Below are positions 24,801 to 37,487 of a DNA stretch of 64,000 bases, in pieces. The first letter of the stretch is position 1; each line of letters begins with the position of its first letter. Below the pieces are notes generated by a model. It saw only the letters and a program-made list of their open reading frames with translations, was not told the origin of the DNA and did not search any database. The stretch is from Callipepla californica brunnescens. Taxonomy: Eukaryota > Chordata > Aves > Galliformes > Odontophoridae. Location: NCBI GenBank assembly GCA_023055505.1, contig JALIRH010000006.1, positions 26,509,105 through 26,573,104 of the forward strand. Direction: 5' to 3'. Made by a program: the position numbers and the translations under genes.

Positions 24801-27800
24801 AATAGGAATATGTCATTGTGTGACTATTGGAAGATTCCAATCCTTACAGTTCCTTTCAATCATATGGCACTGTGACAGAATGGAACACAGAAGCTGTTTC
24901 AAAGCCAGATCCTATAATCTCTGGGCCTACAAGGCTTTTAATCTTATTCTACCTCACTTCTTAGCATTGTTCAAAAGATATAATTCCTGGCTGAGAGAGA
25001 TGCAGTTTTTGTTCTTTAAGAGTTCTTTAAATAAAAAGGGGCCATGATTTTCAAAAAAACATTCATGATTTTTAGTGTCTAAGTTTTTGTATGTTCAACT
25101 TGATTTCATGAAATTCAAATGTTTTGTAGTTTTTGAACTTTCCAATAAAGAAAATTATACAATCACTAGACTCTTCGAAAGCCAGTTGAAAAAAAAAGAA
25201 TCTTAGTTGCTTTAATACTATAAACCCAGATGAACATTCTGAAGATAAACAATGTACACCAGTTGACTTATCGCATGTTGGAGTATCAAAGGTACCAATA
25301 AGTTTCTCGCAGTAACAGATATTTAAGTTATTAATTAGTCGTTAATAAAGGCATTTATCTGTCTCTTGGTGGCAGTTGCTACTTCAGCTCCTTTTATTCT
25401 CCTAGCAGAAAAGGAAACACAACGTTGCATTCCAGATGTTACTATGGTGAGGCAAGAAACTGCAGCTGTAGACCTGAAGCAAAAGGCTGAGGTAATTTTA
25501 GGCCCCAGAGACTCGGTAAATATTAACTGTAGAAAAGAAAGTTAAAATAAAGTAACCAAAAATATACTCCATTATATTGATGAGTCAGTTTTACAAGGGC
25601 CAAAAAAATGTTATCTTGAGATTAGCTGTGTCTTGTAAATATTTTTATGGGGTTTCATGTATTTATATGACAGCAGTAATTTCAAGACCCTGCCCCCATC
25701 CCCTACATTCCCTCAGTGTTTATATACCTGGTTTCAAGTTCAGATTGGCTTAGTTTTGACCTCTCTGCATTGAATTTTCTGTCCAGATCCAAAGTGTTAA
25801 TACTGGACTGAGTAGAGAAGGCACAACCCTACTCCAGGGAGTGCTGAGTTTACCCATCCTTGGGAGAAGAGGGGTTCTCAAAGGTCTGGGCCCACAGAGG
25901 AAGAGATGAGTTGATTTCCCTTCAGCGTAGGGCAATCTGCCTCTTGCTGTTTCATCCCATCTCTGAATGAGGTTGTTCAAAAGGAGGGCTGCCTTATCTC
26001 TTCTTCATATCCAATCCTGCACTGCTCAGGAACAACATGATTTTGTCCATGTCAGTGAGGTGCTGTATGCCGTATCTCATAGAGATGTGATATTCAGCCC
26101 ACTCTTCATGCACAGACACTCTTGGACTTAAGAGTTTATCATCAGTTTGAGATGATTTCAATGGGGCAGTTGATGCACAACCCAGAGCAATAACTAGTTG
26201 AAAGCCTTTGGCAATACAGGGTAGCAGCTGGTGCTCACCAATGAAGGTAATTTCCATAGTGCAATTAAGAAACCAGAACAAAGCGTTATTCTTATTATGC
26301 ACTACCTGAGAAGATACACTTGATTCTGAATGGTAACCAAAAAATGATGCTTTTTGCATAAAGCAGTCTTTGCACAGAGCACATAATGCAACAGTGCCTT
26401 AGAATCTACCTATCTGAAAATAACCTTAAACATTAAGCTATCCAGCCCCACTCCTGGGTGATCCTGTGAATCTTGAATTGACTTCTGTAAGTGAAAACAT
26501 CCCATTCTCAGTAGCCTGGTGGCTAAGAATGTAATATGGGCTTTAATCTTTTTGGAACAGGTATCTCCTCAGTCTTTGAAGCAATAAGGTTCACTGGAGG
26601 AGCTGGTTTCTTCTAAAATTTATGTCTTCACCAGCCTTCAAATATTTTTGGTAGTCAGGAATAATGATATTCCATCTTGTATCACTCTGCTACTCAGTTC
26701 ATTGTATTATCTGACCTTAAGGGTCCATCAGTGTGCAGACTTGGAGCGGTGTGCAGACAGACCACCCTTCACTGACAGTACAACATCCTTTACAGAGAAT
26801 TTTGTAAATTTTCATCACTAAACTGAAAAATAGGAAAATTCTCCACAATAAGACATACATTTTCCCACTGAAATCTATCATTTTTCTTTGGAATCTTAGT
26901 ATTAGCAAATTAATTATTTATGCATTTTTACAATATTCAGATCTTTCTGAAATATCTCAATTCAGAAAATTGAAATCCAAACTGTAAAAAATTCTCAAGT
27001 ATATCTACAAATAAATAAATGAAGGAAGTAAACCAGGTCCTTGGAAATGCCATGATGGAGGGCAATGTCCAGAATAGAGAAACTGACCAGTAGTAAGTCT
27101 TGGCTTAAAATGTAGTATGAAGGAAACTACTGAAGAATATATGAAAAGTAAGGAAATTATGTATGGGAACTAGACATTAACTTTTGGATTGCCCAAGGTC
27201 AAGAAAAGTATAGAAGCAATTCAGCGTAAAAATGGTGCATCAGATAATTGCTTCAGTATATCCACTCTGCATGAAGTAACTGGTTAAAGAATTGTGTCAT
27301 CTAAATTACAATTTGAATTTAAATAGGAAGGAATTTCTTTCAGGAAACTGTAAGGTAATTTGACAGAATATGTTTATAAGAAACGAAAAACCATAGCATG
27401 TATATTAGTTATACCTCTTGTTCTTTCCTGTGTAACATAAAAAAAGTAGATTAATCTTACTTAATTTCATCCCTTAAGATTTGACAAAAGAAAAAAATCC
27501 TCAAGCAAGTTTCATGAAAATACTAGGGAGAAATATTGACTTTGACTATGGTATAAATGCTTCAAGAATAATAAACATATTGAAACAGAGTTAATCAAAT
27601 TTAGAATTCATATAGAAATGCAGGATTTCACAGTAGGAAATAAGGACTTTGTACAAAGCACTATTCAGGATATATTCTGGAATGTCCTTGCTTGCCTCTT
27701 CAGGCAAATATATTGCTCAAGTGAAACACAGCTGAAGAGGCATTAGGTGGGTAATATAAATCACTTGAAAAACAGGAAATGGGTAAACTCAACTCTGAAT

Positions 27801-29086
27801 TATGTTGTCTCATATATACTAAGGGTTATTTTCATGTCCTCTAACTTTAGCTGTCCAGAAGTTTACTGTCTGCTCGAAGGTAATCGTCTCAACCTCCTCA
27901 GTCAAAGAAAGATAACTGTTTCAGAGGACAGTTTTAGACTCTCATTCTAAGGGCCTATTTCATAGCCATGGATTTTCTTGCCTTTCTTCAACTGATGCTG
28001 TGAGTGTCTAGACTAAAATCAAAAGTTAAGTGTGGTGAGATGAGATTGATGGTAATTAAAAGACTAGAAATTTCAAATGATACCACAAATAGCCCTAGAA
28101 GTAAAGATATCTTGACTTCATTTTTATAGCTTGATTAACAGTTGTCTAAATAACATTCTGAAGATGAGATACGGGCTTCTAAAGCACAGCAGTATTTTGG
28201 ATAATGTATTACTCAAGTCAAATGATACAAATAAGAGACCATCACAAACACATTATTTATATCTTGATTCAGAAATATGAAGAAATCACAGCAGCTAAAG
28301 TAGTCTCATCATCTCTTACAAATTATTTTAAAGAGATTATGCCAATATTTTACAAACAGTACTTACCTATTTCTAGCAATATTATATTTTATAGTATCAA
28401 TTATTTTTTAGTAGGACAACACTGAGGAATATGGGGAACCTATGCCCAACAAGATCATTGTGAAAATTCTTGGAAACTGATTTCAGTGGAAACTGAATCA
28501 GATTCCAGATGCACAGCTGTAATAGTCTGTAGCCTGGAGTCTTACAGCAAACTTCAGTTTTCCCCTGCTCCTCAACACAATCAATATAATTAAAAGCAAA
28601 CTTTCATTTCAGGATGAATTGTTCATTATCCTTTCTCAGCTCTTCCAATTGTCTAGGATTTTCAATTTTAGATATCATGGCATTTCTTTCTCCCCTTGTG
28701 CCACAGTGACAAAGAAGCCAAATTGACAAAATGCGCATATCTCCCATTTCCTGTGCTTAGCCCTGAGAAAAGAATTATGAAAACCTTTCTCCCCCTCTGT
28801 CTTTGAAGTCAGGAAAGCCAAGTGCTGGCAAGTAAATACAGAAAATAAATGTTACCAATGAATATATCAATAAAATTTCCACTGGCAAGGGCTAGAGGCA
28901 GGGAATTAACATGCCATTTGCTGATTAATTGTACATCTAGATGGCTTTTATGCCTTGTACTTTGAAAACTGAATCCTAGCATAATGTCAAATCTTCGGTT
29001 CAGGAAGACTACCTAGGAAGACAAGGATGCCTTTTAGTATCAAGTGTTTAAAATGATCTTGAAAAAAATCCACCACTCATTATCCA

Positions 29087-29110
29087 CTCATTTCACTTCA
29101 GTGAAATGAG
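29087..29110. repeat. Near-perfect palindrome, 11-bp arms
   Basis: The arms CTCATTTCACT and AGTGAAATGAG are exact reverse complements separated by two bases (TC). A STAT-like TTCnnnGAA word is nested at the centre (29097-29105). Confidence 0.8.
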
Positions 29111-29498
29111 AATTTTATTCACTGTCTTCAGATAAACAATGCATGAGTTAATGAGCTCAAGATCTTTGTTAGATTATTATTTCTTTTTTTTTTTTTCAGA
29201 AGCGGCTAGCAGATTTTTCTATAACTCAAATGTTTTAAAATTTACATTTTTTGAAAAAAAAAAAAGGAAACTTTTTATTTTTTGTCAAGCTTGACTTTCA
29301 TAAAAAAGTTCTGAGAATTTATTTTTCTGTGAATTTTATTCCTATTGCAAAGTCATTTCTGAAAAAAAAGACTGTACAATCCATGTCTATACTTTGGATA
29401 GTGAACTGGATACAACAGGACTTTCTGAGTTCGACCAAAGGCATTGACTGAACATACAATTACTTGTGCTCTGGGGAAAGTTGCTGTAGAGAGAGGCT

Positions 29499-29528
29499 GT
29501 TTGTTTGTTTGTTTGTTTGTTTGTTTTT
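29499..29528. repeat. (TTTG)n microsatellite
   Basis: About six to seven GTTT units followed by a T run. Confidence 0.88.
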
Positions 29529-32461
29529 TAATTAAATGAAAGTAGCGTGTAGAAAGGATTAAAAGATTTTAATTCTTCTACTTGCATTATCCTGTTCCAC
29601 GAATTTGCTCAAAACACAAGAGGTAGTATGTATTGTTTCATCTTTCCCTCTTCGTTTAGAACACCCTTATCACAGGACTTCCTTAAAATGATCTAAGACA
29701 GGTAAGCTATGAAATGTGAAGGTATTTACCTCTTTGGGGACCTGATTTATATTTCTCCTCCTTATTTGGATGATGTCCAAGAGCTGCTCCAGCTTTCTTG
29801 ACAGAAGGCTCTATTTCACTTTTAGGATTAGCAGTCAGATGGGATGGAATACTTAAAAAAAAAATAGCTTTAGGGACAACTAGTTTTGATTTTTATGTGA
29901 TGAGAAAGGACATTAATGTTAGTTGTTTTCCAGCTATGCTGACTGAACTTGAAAAAAAAAAAAGCTGAAGGCTTCCATATTCTCTTGCTCCAAAGCTACC
30001 AAGTCTCTGTATAGGTGCAAATTAACTATTCTGTTTTGTAGTCACACACCCAAATCACTATCCCTGCCACCAAAAAATACAAAAGGCCTTCATCACCTCC
30101 TTGGGCAGACAACAGAAGAGAAACATACCCATGAGGAGAAAGAATCACTTTCACTGACAGAACAGTCTAGATAAGGAACTTGAAATATGTCATACATCCA
30201 GGTAATATTTCTGCCAGGCTTTCACTAATGACTGCCCTGAAACTCTCCAGTGTAACAAAGATTTCAGCACAGAAGTATCTCAATGCAACATTAAGTATGG
30301 TCTTGGTGGAAAGAAAAGCATTATGGAATGCATGAGTGAATGAGAGATAAAATCTAAAGAAAACCTATCCTCTAAAATAGTCCAGTCTTTCGTATATAAA
30401 AACATGCACTCTAAGTATCATATTAATGCTGAACAAAAAGCTTACCATAAATCTAATAACAAAGACCAGACTGCAGATTTGCAAACACAAACTTAAAAGC
30501 AACCTCAAACTTACAGAAAACTGCATTACCATTCAAATCTGTCAAAGATGTTTTATAAATAACGAAGCACATATATACCTGGGAATCTCCTGGGACTTTA
30601 TGAAACTGTAAATCAGTTTGCTGCCAAATTTGCTTTCCAGCAATGATGGAGTTGCATTAAAACTATGTGGTTTGCTGTTAAGGGCAATTATTTGCCTTCG
30701 AGGCTGTGGGTTATATTGAAAAGAAGGCGAATGCCAAGAAATCTTACAGTGGAGGATTCTTAACTGTTGGTATTGATATTGCCCATAAAACAAAACTTAA
30801 AGTTAAAACTTAATGTACCAAAAAACATGATTAGCATTCTTCTACTGTCCTGCTAGTGACTGCAGAGAACAAAAAAAATACATATATTGTGTAGAATGGA
30901 TGTCTGTGTAGACAAAATTTCTGTGGGTAAGTCAGCAAGAATGTGCCTAATAAAATGGGAAGAATCAAGATGTCAATATTTGTATCATTTATCTTTTATT
31001 ATAGACTCTCATTTGGAATATTTGTACCCTCCAGGGCAATGGCTTTTTCGCGCTGTTAGATAATCCCAAAGATTTGCATGCAAATTAGAAAAAAAAAAAT
31101 CAATCTTAATAAAAATTGAACCATTACTGCAGAAATTGTCAACTTTTCCACAGATGTTAAGTAGTCCTTGCTAATAAGCCTATTATGTAGTATATTTCCC
31201 ATGTGTTAACTTCATTCCCCCATTTTCTATGTATATAATGAGTGCAAGCATGTGCACTTGAGCACAAACATGGCACACAGTATGCAGTTACATTTTCCAT
31301 GCGGATTCTTCTTGCCCTCTTGGTAGTGATGCTGGGAAATATTATATTACACAGAAAATTTTGCTCCTAATAAAAGTAACTCCTTCTGCGACTGCCTTCT
31401 GTGCACATTTTGGACCACCAGGTGTTTTAATGAATTTCCACTCTCTTGTAATGGAATACTGCAAGGCAGCGTGTAATGGTACTGCAAGACCCTAGGACTA
31501 CACAAGGCTACACCATGTGATGTCATGCTTCTGAAAACAACCTAGTCAGAAGAATGCCACATGTTTCAGAAATGCTAAAGAAATTTCTGTTTTGTCATAC
31601 GCTTTGGCTAGACATCTTCACTGAGCCTCAGCTACACCATTTTACAACTGTGTCACTGCTTCCTTCACTCATTCATATTTCTTTCCATCTGTCCTTTAAA
31701 ATACATACTTTTTCCCAATTGAAAGGTAGAGTTCATAACATGTATTTTATCACTTTCTTCGTTTTCACTTTCAGTGAGAAGCATCCTATTTTTCCTTCAA
31801 AGTTCTAACAAACTTTCAAACTTACACATTCAAATACTCCAGGGGATCTTCAGGTGGTACAATTAAGGAAAAGTTAATATAAAAGGGAAGTGTCTTAATG
31901 TCTGCCAGGTGATTTCAGATTACTGTATTACTGTTACATGGAAAGAAAAAGAAAAAGGAAAAGCTGAAACATACAAAAAAAAAAAAAAGACATATTATAA
32001 GCTACAACATGGAAATACAATTTTATATTTTGAAACATATACCTGAAAAACCAACTTAGGGACATACCTAATCATGATGAATACTCAAATAAATATTCAG
32101 TTTTATCCGGTACAAAGCTGTTAGGCTGACAATGAGCCATAATCTAGGATTCCAGAACTAAAGTGTGAGTTCATTCATGTCGTTTTTTTCTCTCTTACAT
32201 AAGACATTAGTCTGAGGACAAGTTTGTTGTTAATGCATACTGTCTTGGAAATTCACTTTTGAGTCTGATCCAAGTCTTACTCTGCAGGTGAGGTCTGCAA
32301 ATTTGTAACACAAAGTTAAATCAGTCCTGAAAAAGTTCCTCCTCCTACCCCTTTGCCCCCTCAGAATTTTACCTGATGTCATCTAACATTTGACTGATTT
32401 TTGAAAATGCTTCTGAATATTGGTGCTCTTGAGATATTTGATGAAGATTTACCACTAAAAA

Positions 32462-32463
<2 letters not shown>

Positions 32464-32499
<36 letters not shown>
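32464..32499. repeat. (AT)n microsatellite
   Basis: About seventeen AT units. An apparent 137-codon open frame from 32401 runs through it as alternating Ile-Tyr and is an artefact. Confidence 0.92.
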
Positions 32500-32504
<5 letters not shown>

Positions 32505-34092
32505 AAGTAAAGCATATAGCTATTACTTTGTAACAAAGTTAAGCATAAATAATTATCCAGTTAAAACATTCTTCCTGCAGATTGACAGAGAATGTTTTAA
32601 ATTTTGTGATTTAGTTTCACTAGCACTTTCTTTTGGAGGTAAGTCAGGCTTTCTTTCTGATCTTTACCCATATCCAACTTCCACCTCTTTGGTTTTCTTC
32701 CTGATTGACTGGGCACTATTTGCATTCATTACATGTTGGTTTTTGTTACTGCTGTTGTTGTTTTTCCTACAGGGAAAAGATGTATGTCTGTACTTAGTCT
32801 ATAACTCCTTATAGCATTTCAGTGAGCGTGGAAAGCCGTGCTAAAGTCATACAGAGCATGCATAAGCAAGGGTGACATCAATACAGTTGGTAAAGTGCCA
32901 ATTCTATAATGGCAGCATAAACAAAGAATTAGGCATTTAGATGAAATTATAATGGGATTGTATGCTACTAAAACTCAACAGACAGTAATTGAATCTTCAC
33001 AAAACTCTTCTGAAATAAAAGTACAAAGCAATAACTATATAGTTTCCAGATTAAGTAGTTGATGTAATAAGCTCAGGTGGCATGACTAAAGCCATAACAT
33101 GACTAGAACTTTTGTATTACTGTATGTTTTGTATGTCAAAACCTATCAGTCGATAAGGCAGCAAATGGATTCAGCAAAGATACAGAAAGGATATTTTTAA
33201 CTCAGAAACTGTTACATTAGAAATATTGTTAGGGTCTTAAATTTCTTGACTTTTAGATTAGGTTATCTTAAAATCAAATGAACTCTAAATATCTTATTTT
33301 TTCTAATAGAAAGACCTATATATTCCCCCCAAAATAATATGAGCTGTGACACATTTTAGCCATAAGCATACATATCACCTCTTATAGAGGCATTCTATTT
33401 TTTAGGTGATTGTTTTTTAAATGGTTGATTTTGCAAGGGCATATGGAATAAGTTAGTTAGTAAGTAAATTTCTACTTGTGTGGAAGTGAAGATCCATACC
33501 AGCACCTTGCCATATCCCAGATCTCTTCTTCTCGGAGTGACTAGGCATACAATAAAGAAACTTCTGATGGCCAGTATTGAATGTTGCCTGATTTGAACAA
33601 AACAGTGTACAAAACTATGTGAAATTTAAAACTATGGTGCTTTCTACATATTAACATTCCTAGCAGCACTTCTAATATCAGTTTAATAGCAGTGTGTGGC
33701 TTCTCAGAAAAGAAGCCAAAAAGTTAGTATATTTTACTAGCAGAAACCTCAGGCATTTAAATGGATGGCTCTGTGTTCCATAAAGGCTGCTTGTGAGGAC
33801 ATCTTTAATTAAAGGAGAGTAGACTGTTAACAATAAATGCTGGAATTTGTCTTGGAAAAGGACAAAGGTCAAGTGATGACTTGGCAAGCTGATATAACCA
33901 CATCACTAGCTGTGAGCTACAATCAGATTGAAATAAACTGGTAGCTTCAGTTCCTGACAAAAAAAGTTTCTCCCCTGTTATGCCATTACAATTTACAAGA
34001 AATTCCTGGTTCCAGCAAGGAGGTCTTTAAATTTGGAATTTCACACTAGATTGTCATCCAAAACTTTGATGATTGTTAACATACATAATTAA

Positions 34093-34093
34093 A

Positions 34094-34157
<64 letters not shown>

Positions 34158-34158
34158 A
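34093..34158. repeat. (AAAG)n microsatellite, about 16 units
   Basis: An almost uninterrupted AAAG tetranucleotide array of about 66 bp, the longest simple repeat in the window and probably length-variable between individuals. The strand is fully purine/pyrimidine asymmetric. Confidence 0.95.
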
Positions 34159-34475
34159 CACAATGAGAATTTTGTGACAGGAAATAAGTTTAGAGGCCTA
34201 TGTACCAAAAAATAAATAACAATAATAAAAATCTTAAATTGTTTAAATCCAGAAGTTCATGAATGAAAACTGTAAGATTACATTAACAACTAAAAATATA
34301 ACACATAGTGTTCTGATTGTTATAAAAAAAATTGCCAACACAAACTTCTTCTACAGTGACATTTAAACTATTTTTCTTGTATTCATGGGCATTCTCTTCA
34401 AGCATTTTCTACACTGCCTTGAGTTATTTAATAGCATGGCACCGAAACTTCTGATATTAGATGATAACTTAAATA

Positions 34476-34987
34476 AGATGGGCCCCTCACTACAAGAAAG
34501 ACATCGAGGCCCTGGAGCGTGTTCAGAGAAGGGCAACAAAACTGGTGAGGGGTCTGGAGCACAAGTCTTACGAGGAGCGGCTGAGGGAGCTGGGATTGTT
34601 TAGTTTGGGGAAAAGGAGGCTTAGAGGAGACCTCATTGCACTCTACCACTTCCTGAAGGGAGGCTGTGGTAAGGAGTGGGTCAGCCTCTTCTCCCAGGTA
34701 ACTAATGACAGGACGAGAGGGAATGGACACAAGTTGTGCCGGGGAAGATTTAGATTAGACTTGAGGAAAAATTTTTTCTCTGAGAGAGTGGTCAGGCACT
34801 GGAATGGCCTGCCTAGGGTGGTGGTTGAGGCACCGTCCCTAGCGCTGTTCAAGAAGCGTTTAGATGAGGTGCTAAGGGATTTGATTTAGTAGCTTGTTGG
34901 GTAGGGATGGTGGTGTGAGGATGGTTGGACTAGATGATCTTGTAGGTCCTTTCCAACCTAATGTATCTATGAATCTATGAATCTATA
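34476..34987 (+). mobile_element. CR1 LINE 3' fragment, well preserved
   Basis: About 510 bp of CR1 beginning at 'agatgggcccctcactac' and ending in tandem ATCTATGA octamers, the CR1-type terminus. A frame of 114 codons (34545-34889) stays open through the C-terminal tail of the ORF2 reverse transcriptase and stops where CR1 ORF2 normally ends. It contains [18 protein letters not shown] and [20 protein letters not shown]. The intact frame and clean terminus imply a relatively recent, 5'-truncated insertion. The catalytic RT and endonuclease domains are absent, so it cannot move by itself. Confidence 0.95.
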
Positions 34988-36726
34988 AAAAATCAATGAT
35001 TACCAAGTATAAACATATTCAGATACAAGAGAGGAACTAGGAGTGTAGGCGTATATACTTATATGAATATGTGTATATCCCAGCCACAACTCTCTTGTAC
35101 ATAAATGTGCATGCATGTAATAAAGAGAAGAAAAGATTGCCAAGGAGAAAATAGCACAACAAATACATATTCCAAAATATAAAAAATAAGCATTATTAAT
35201 GTAAGGGATGAAAACTGGGAACATCTGGAATATTTTCATGGGTACTAACAAAACTTTTAAAGTATAATTTGAAGTCAAATAGTCTTTACAAGTCACTTAC
35301 AACAACAGTGAAAAAATATTTTTCAAATATGTAAATATCCCTAAAACCATACTTGGTGCTGTTTTTCTACTAAAATATTGTGTAATAATTAGAGTAGGTA
35401 ATCATAAAAAAAATCACAAGATATCATACAAGCCTCTAAAAGTCTTCATGAGGTTTTTTAAATGCTTTTTTTTTTTTTTTTTTTTCAATTCATTCCAGGA
35501 CATAAATTGTACTACATTTAATAGGGAATGAGAGTTTTCCCCTGGAATGAAAGTAGATGTTTCATTCATATTCTTAAATGCCAACAAAGCATTGCATTTT
35601 GAAGGGATGTGTTTTTATACATACTAAACCTAATTAATTATGCATGGTCTACCCCTAGTGAAGGTAGTGAATTGAGTACCCTGGGTAATTCTGATGAACA
35701 AAATTAGTGTATTAATGTCTTCCATACATTCATCTATCTACTCAAAATGGCTAAGGTCACAAGTCTTCTGTAGTGTAGAATTCAGCTACTAGCATTGCTG
35801 TTAGTGTACAGAAAAGCCAGTATAAATCAATTTTTGCAACTGTCATAAATGCCACTGGATCACCCTTATTTTCTAGATAAGGCAAGAATTGAGTATGTTT
35901 ACAAAATATTTCACTTGTGAAATTTCTGAGACCATCTGATATAAGGAAATTCTGGAGCAGGTTGCAACGATGTTGGAAATATTGTCAAAACAAGTCTGTA
36001 ACCATAATTATGTGTTTTCTCCATAATGATGGACTGCTCATCTTAAGAAATGCCGTTGCAAGCGGGAATATTATACAAATGGCCATCTTCAACAGCCACG
36101 GTGGTGTAGTATGAGCCCTTTTTGTTTTATTTATGAACTGAAAATTCATCCAAAGGTTTTCCGTTGTCAAGTGACTACCACAAATGGTGCAACGTTTGCC
36201 AGCAGAGTTTTGAATATATACCTCTGTTGCACTGTTGTTGCCAGAAGAACGCCACAAAATCTTCATCTCTTCTTAAATAAGGATTCCAGGGCTTCTGGCT
36301 CACAGTCATAAACAACAACAATTCAAGTTGAATTCAGGCTCTGATTGCAGTCTGCTATTATAAAACTGTGTTTTAGCAGTATTCTTGGATATTCCCGCAA
36401 GAATCTGTCAATCAAAATCCTATTATGGAAGAACTGATGATGCAAGCACACACACAAAAAAAATTCGCTCTGAAAAAGCCAACTTCTGGCTAGACTCAGA
36501 AAGAAAGACTGCATTTTGTTTCCTTTGGTTTCTGAAGGGTTTTTGAATCCAAGCTTCCTTTGTTTGCAATTGTTTTAAATATCTGTCTCTACTGTTTCTT
36601 AAACTGCAGATGACAGAAATGTGTTTGCCAGGAGAAGTAGGAAGTCTTCTGGTCTTATCACTTAAGCTTTGGCAAATTAAAGTTGGTAACATCTCTGCCT
36701 GGATAAAAGGATTAAGAACCTGTTTC
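34988..36726. other. Gene-poor AT-rich DNA
   Basis: It holds a 20-base T run at 35466-35485. Open frames of about 60-100 codons on both strands around 35900-36700 show no recognisable domain. No transposon was identified. Confidence 0.55.
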
Positions 36727-36783
36727 CACAGAATCACTGAGTGTTTAAGGTTGGGAGGGACTTCTGGAGATCATTTAGTCCAT
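36727..36783 (-). mobile_element. Very short CR1 3' terminus
   Basis: Only about 57 bp: 'cacagaatcactgagtg' followed by 'taaggttgggagggacttc' and 'gatcatttagtccat', which is the reverse complement of the CR1 3' end. The 5' part of the element is missing. Confidence 0.75.
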
Positions 36784-36923
36784 GAATGTCATATCTCCTA
36801 ATTCACTTTGGGATTGGATTGGCTTCTGAAGTTTCACGTAGCCAGTAAAATCGTTAGGATTAAAATCAAACCTACTTTGGTTACCTGATGCAAATCCCAA
36901 ACATCATCTAAGTTAGTGAAATA

Positions 36924-37485
36924 CACAGGTCATTCTGAAAGTAATGTCTGCTGTTTATATCCATGGAAACAACAACTTATACAAAAAGCACAATAACACT
37001 ATTTGGTTGATCAAATTATCAGCTAAAAAACAATGTCAGCATAGCCACCACCATTAGCTCTGCATTTTCACCAGTGATGAACAAGAGCCTGCATGCTGCT
37101 CTGATAAAAATGTGCATGGCCATCCAAAGCATAGCTTCTATTTCATGTTATTGTTGCCACTACGGAAATGCACCACCTACTACCTCAATGTGCTGATATC
37201 CACTGTTTGGTCCCCATAAACATTCAGCAAGTGACAATCAATGTTAATGGATGCCATTTTTTCCACACATGGGAAATGGGTTCTACACCTCTGCTACATC
37301 TGCGCTTCCATGTCAGACACAGTTTTGTCAGACTGCCACTCTGCTGCCACCTGTCACATGGTAACGACATGTAATGTAATATTGTCGGGAAGGTTCAACC
37401 TCTGCTATTTTACCACCAACATCAGCTTCTGACATTGTGGGACAATGTAATAAAATAGGAGGCATTACTTTCAGATCAGCTCAAG
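36924..37485. mobile_element. Internally deleted mariner element (Galluhop/Mariner1_GG type)
   Basis: Inverted ends share the 13-base core TCTGAAAGTAATG (36934-36946), whose exact reverse complement is at 37463-37475. Both cores lie the same distance from a flanking TA (36922-36923 and 37486-37487), the target duplication made by Tc1/mariner transposases. At 562 bp it is less than half of an autonomous mariner (about 1.3 kb), and I see no transposase frame with DDD-type motifs. The end wording and interior (for example 'tgtttggtccccataaac') match my memory of chicken Galluhop copies. It is a non-autonomous, MITE-like copy. Confidence 0.87.
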
Positions 37486-37487
37486 TA

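Larger units (their letters stand above)
21874..34475. other. Gene-poor AT-rich DNA
   Basis: No exon, RNA gene or clear transposon was recognised in about 12.6 kb. It contains T-rich tracts near 23430-23450, a (TTTG)n repeat at 29499-29528, an (AT)n repeat at 32464-32499 and an (AAAG)n repeat at 34093-34158. A slightly less AT-rich stretch at 25750-26360 has two adjacent minus-strand open frames (76 and 121 codons) with no domain I recognise. A 24-bp inverted repeat lies at 29087-29110. Confidence 0.5.

Noticed and set aside
31365..31420. A 'taaaagtaactcc' segment as a second mariner end
   Set aside because: It resembles the Galluhop end only loosely, and no inverted partner or TA-flanked symmetry was found nearby.
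32401..32814. 137-codon open frame
   Set aside because: It depends on the (AT)n microsatellite, which reads as alternating Ile-Tyr, and has no domain.
34428..34852. Minus-strand open frames opposite the CR1 at 34.5 kb
   Set aside because: Antisense shadows of the CR1 ORF2 tail.
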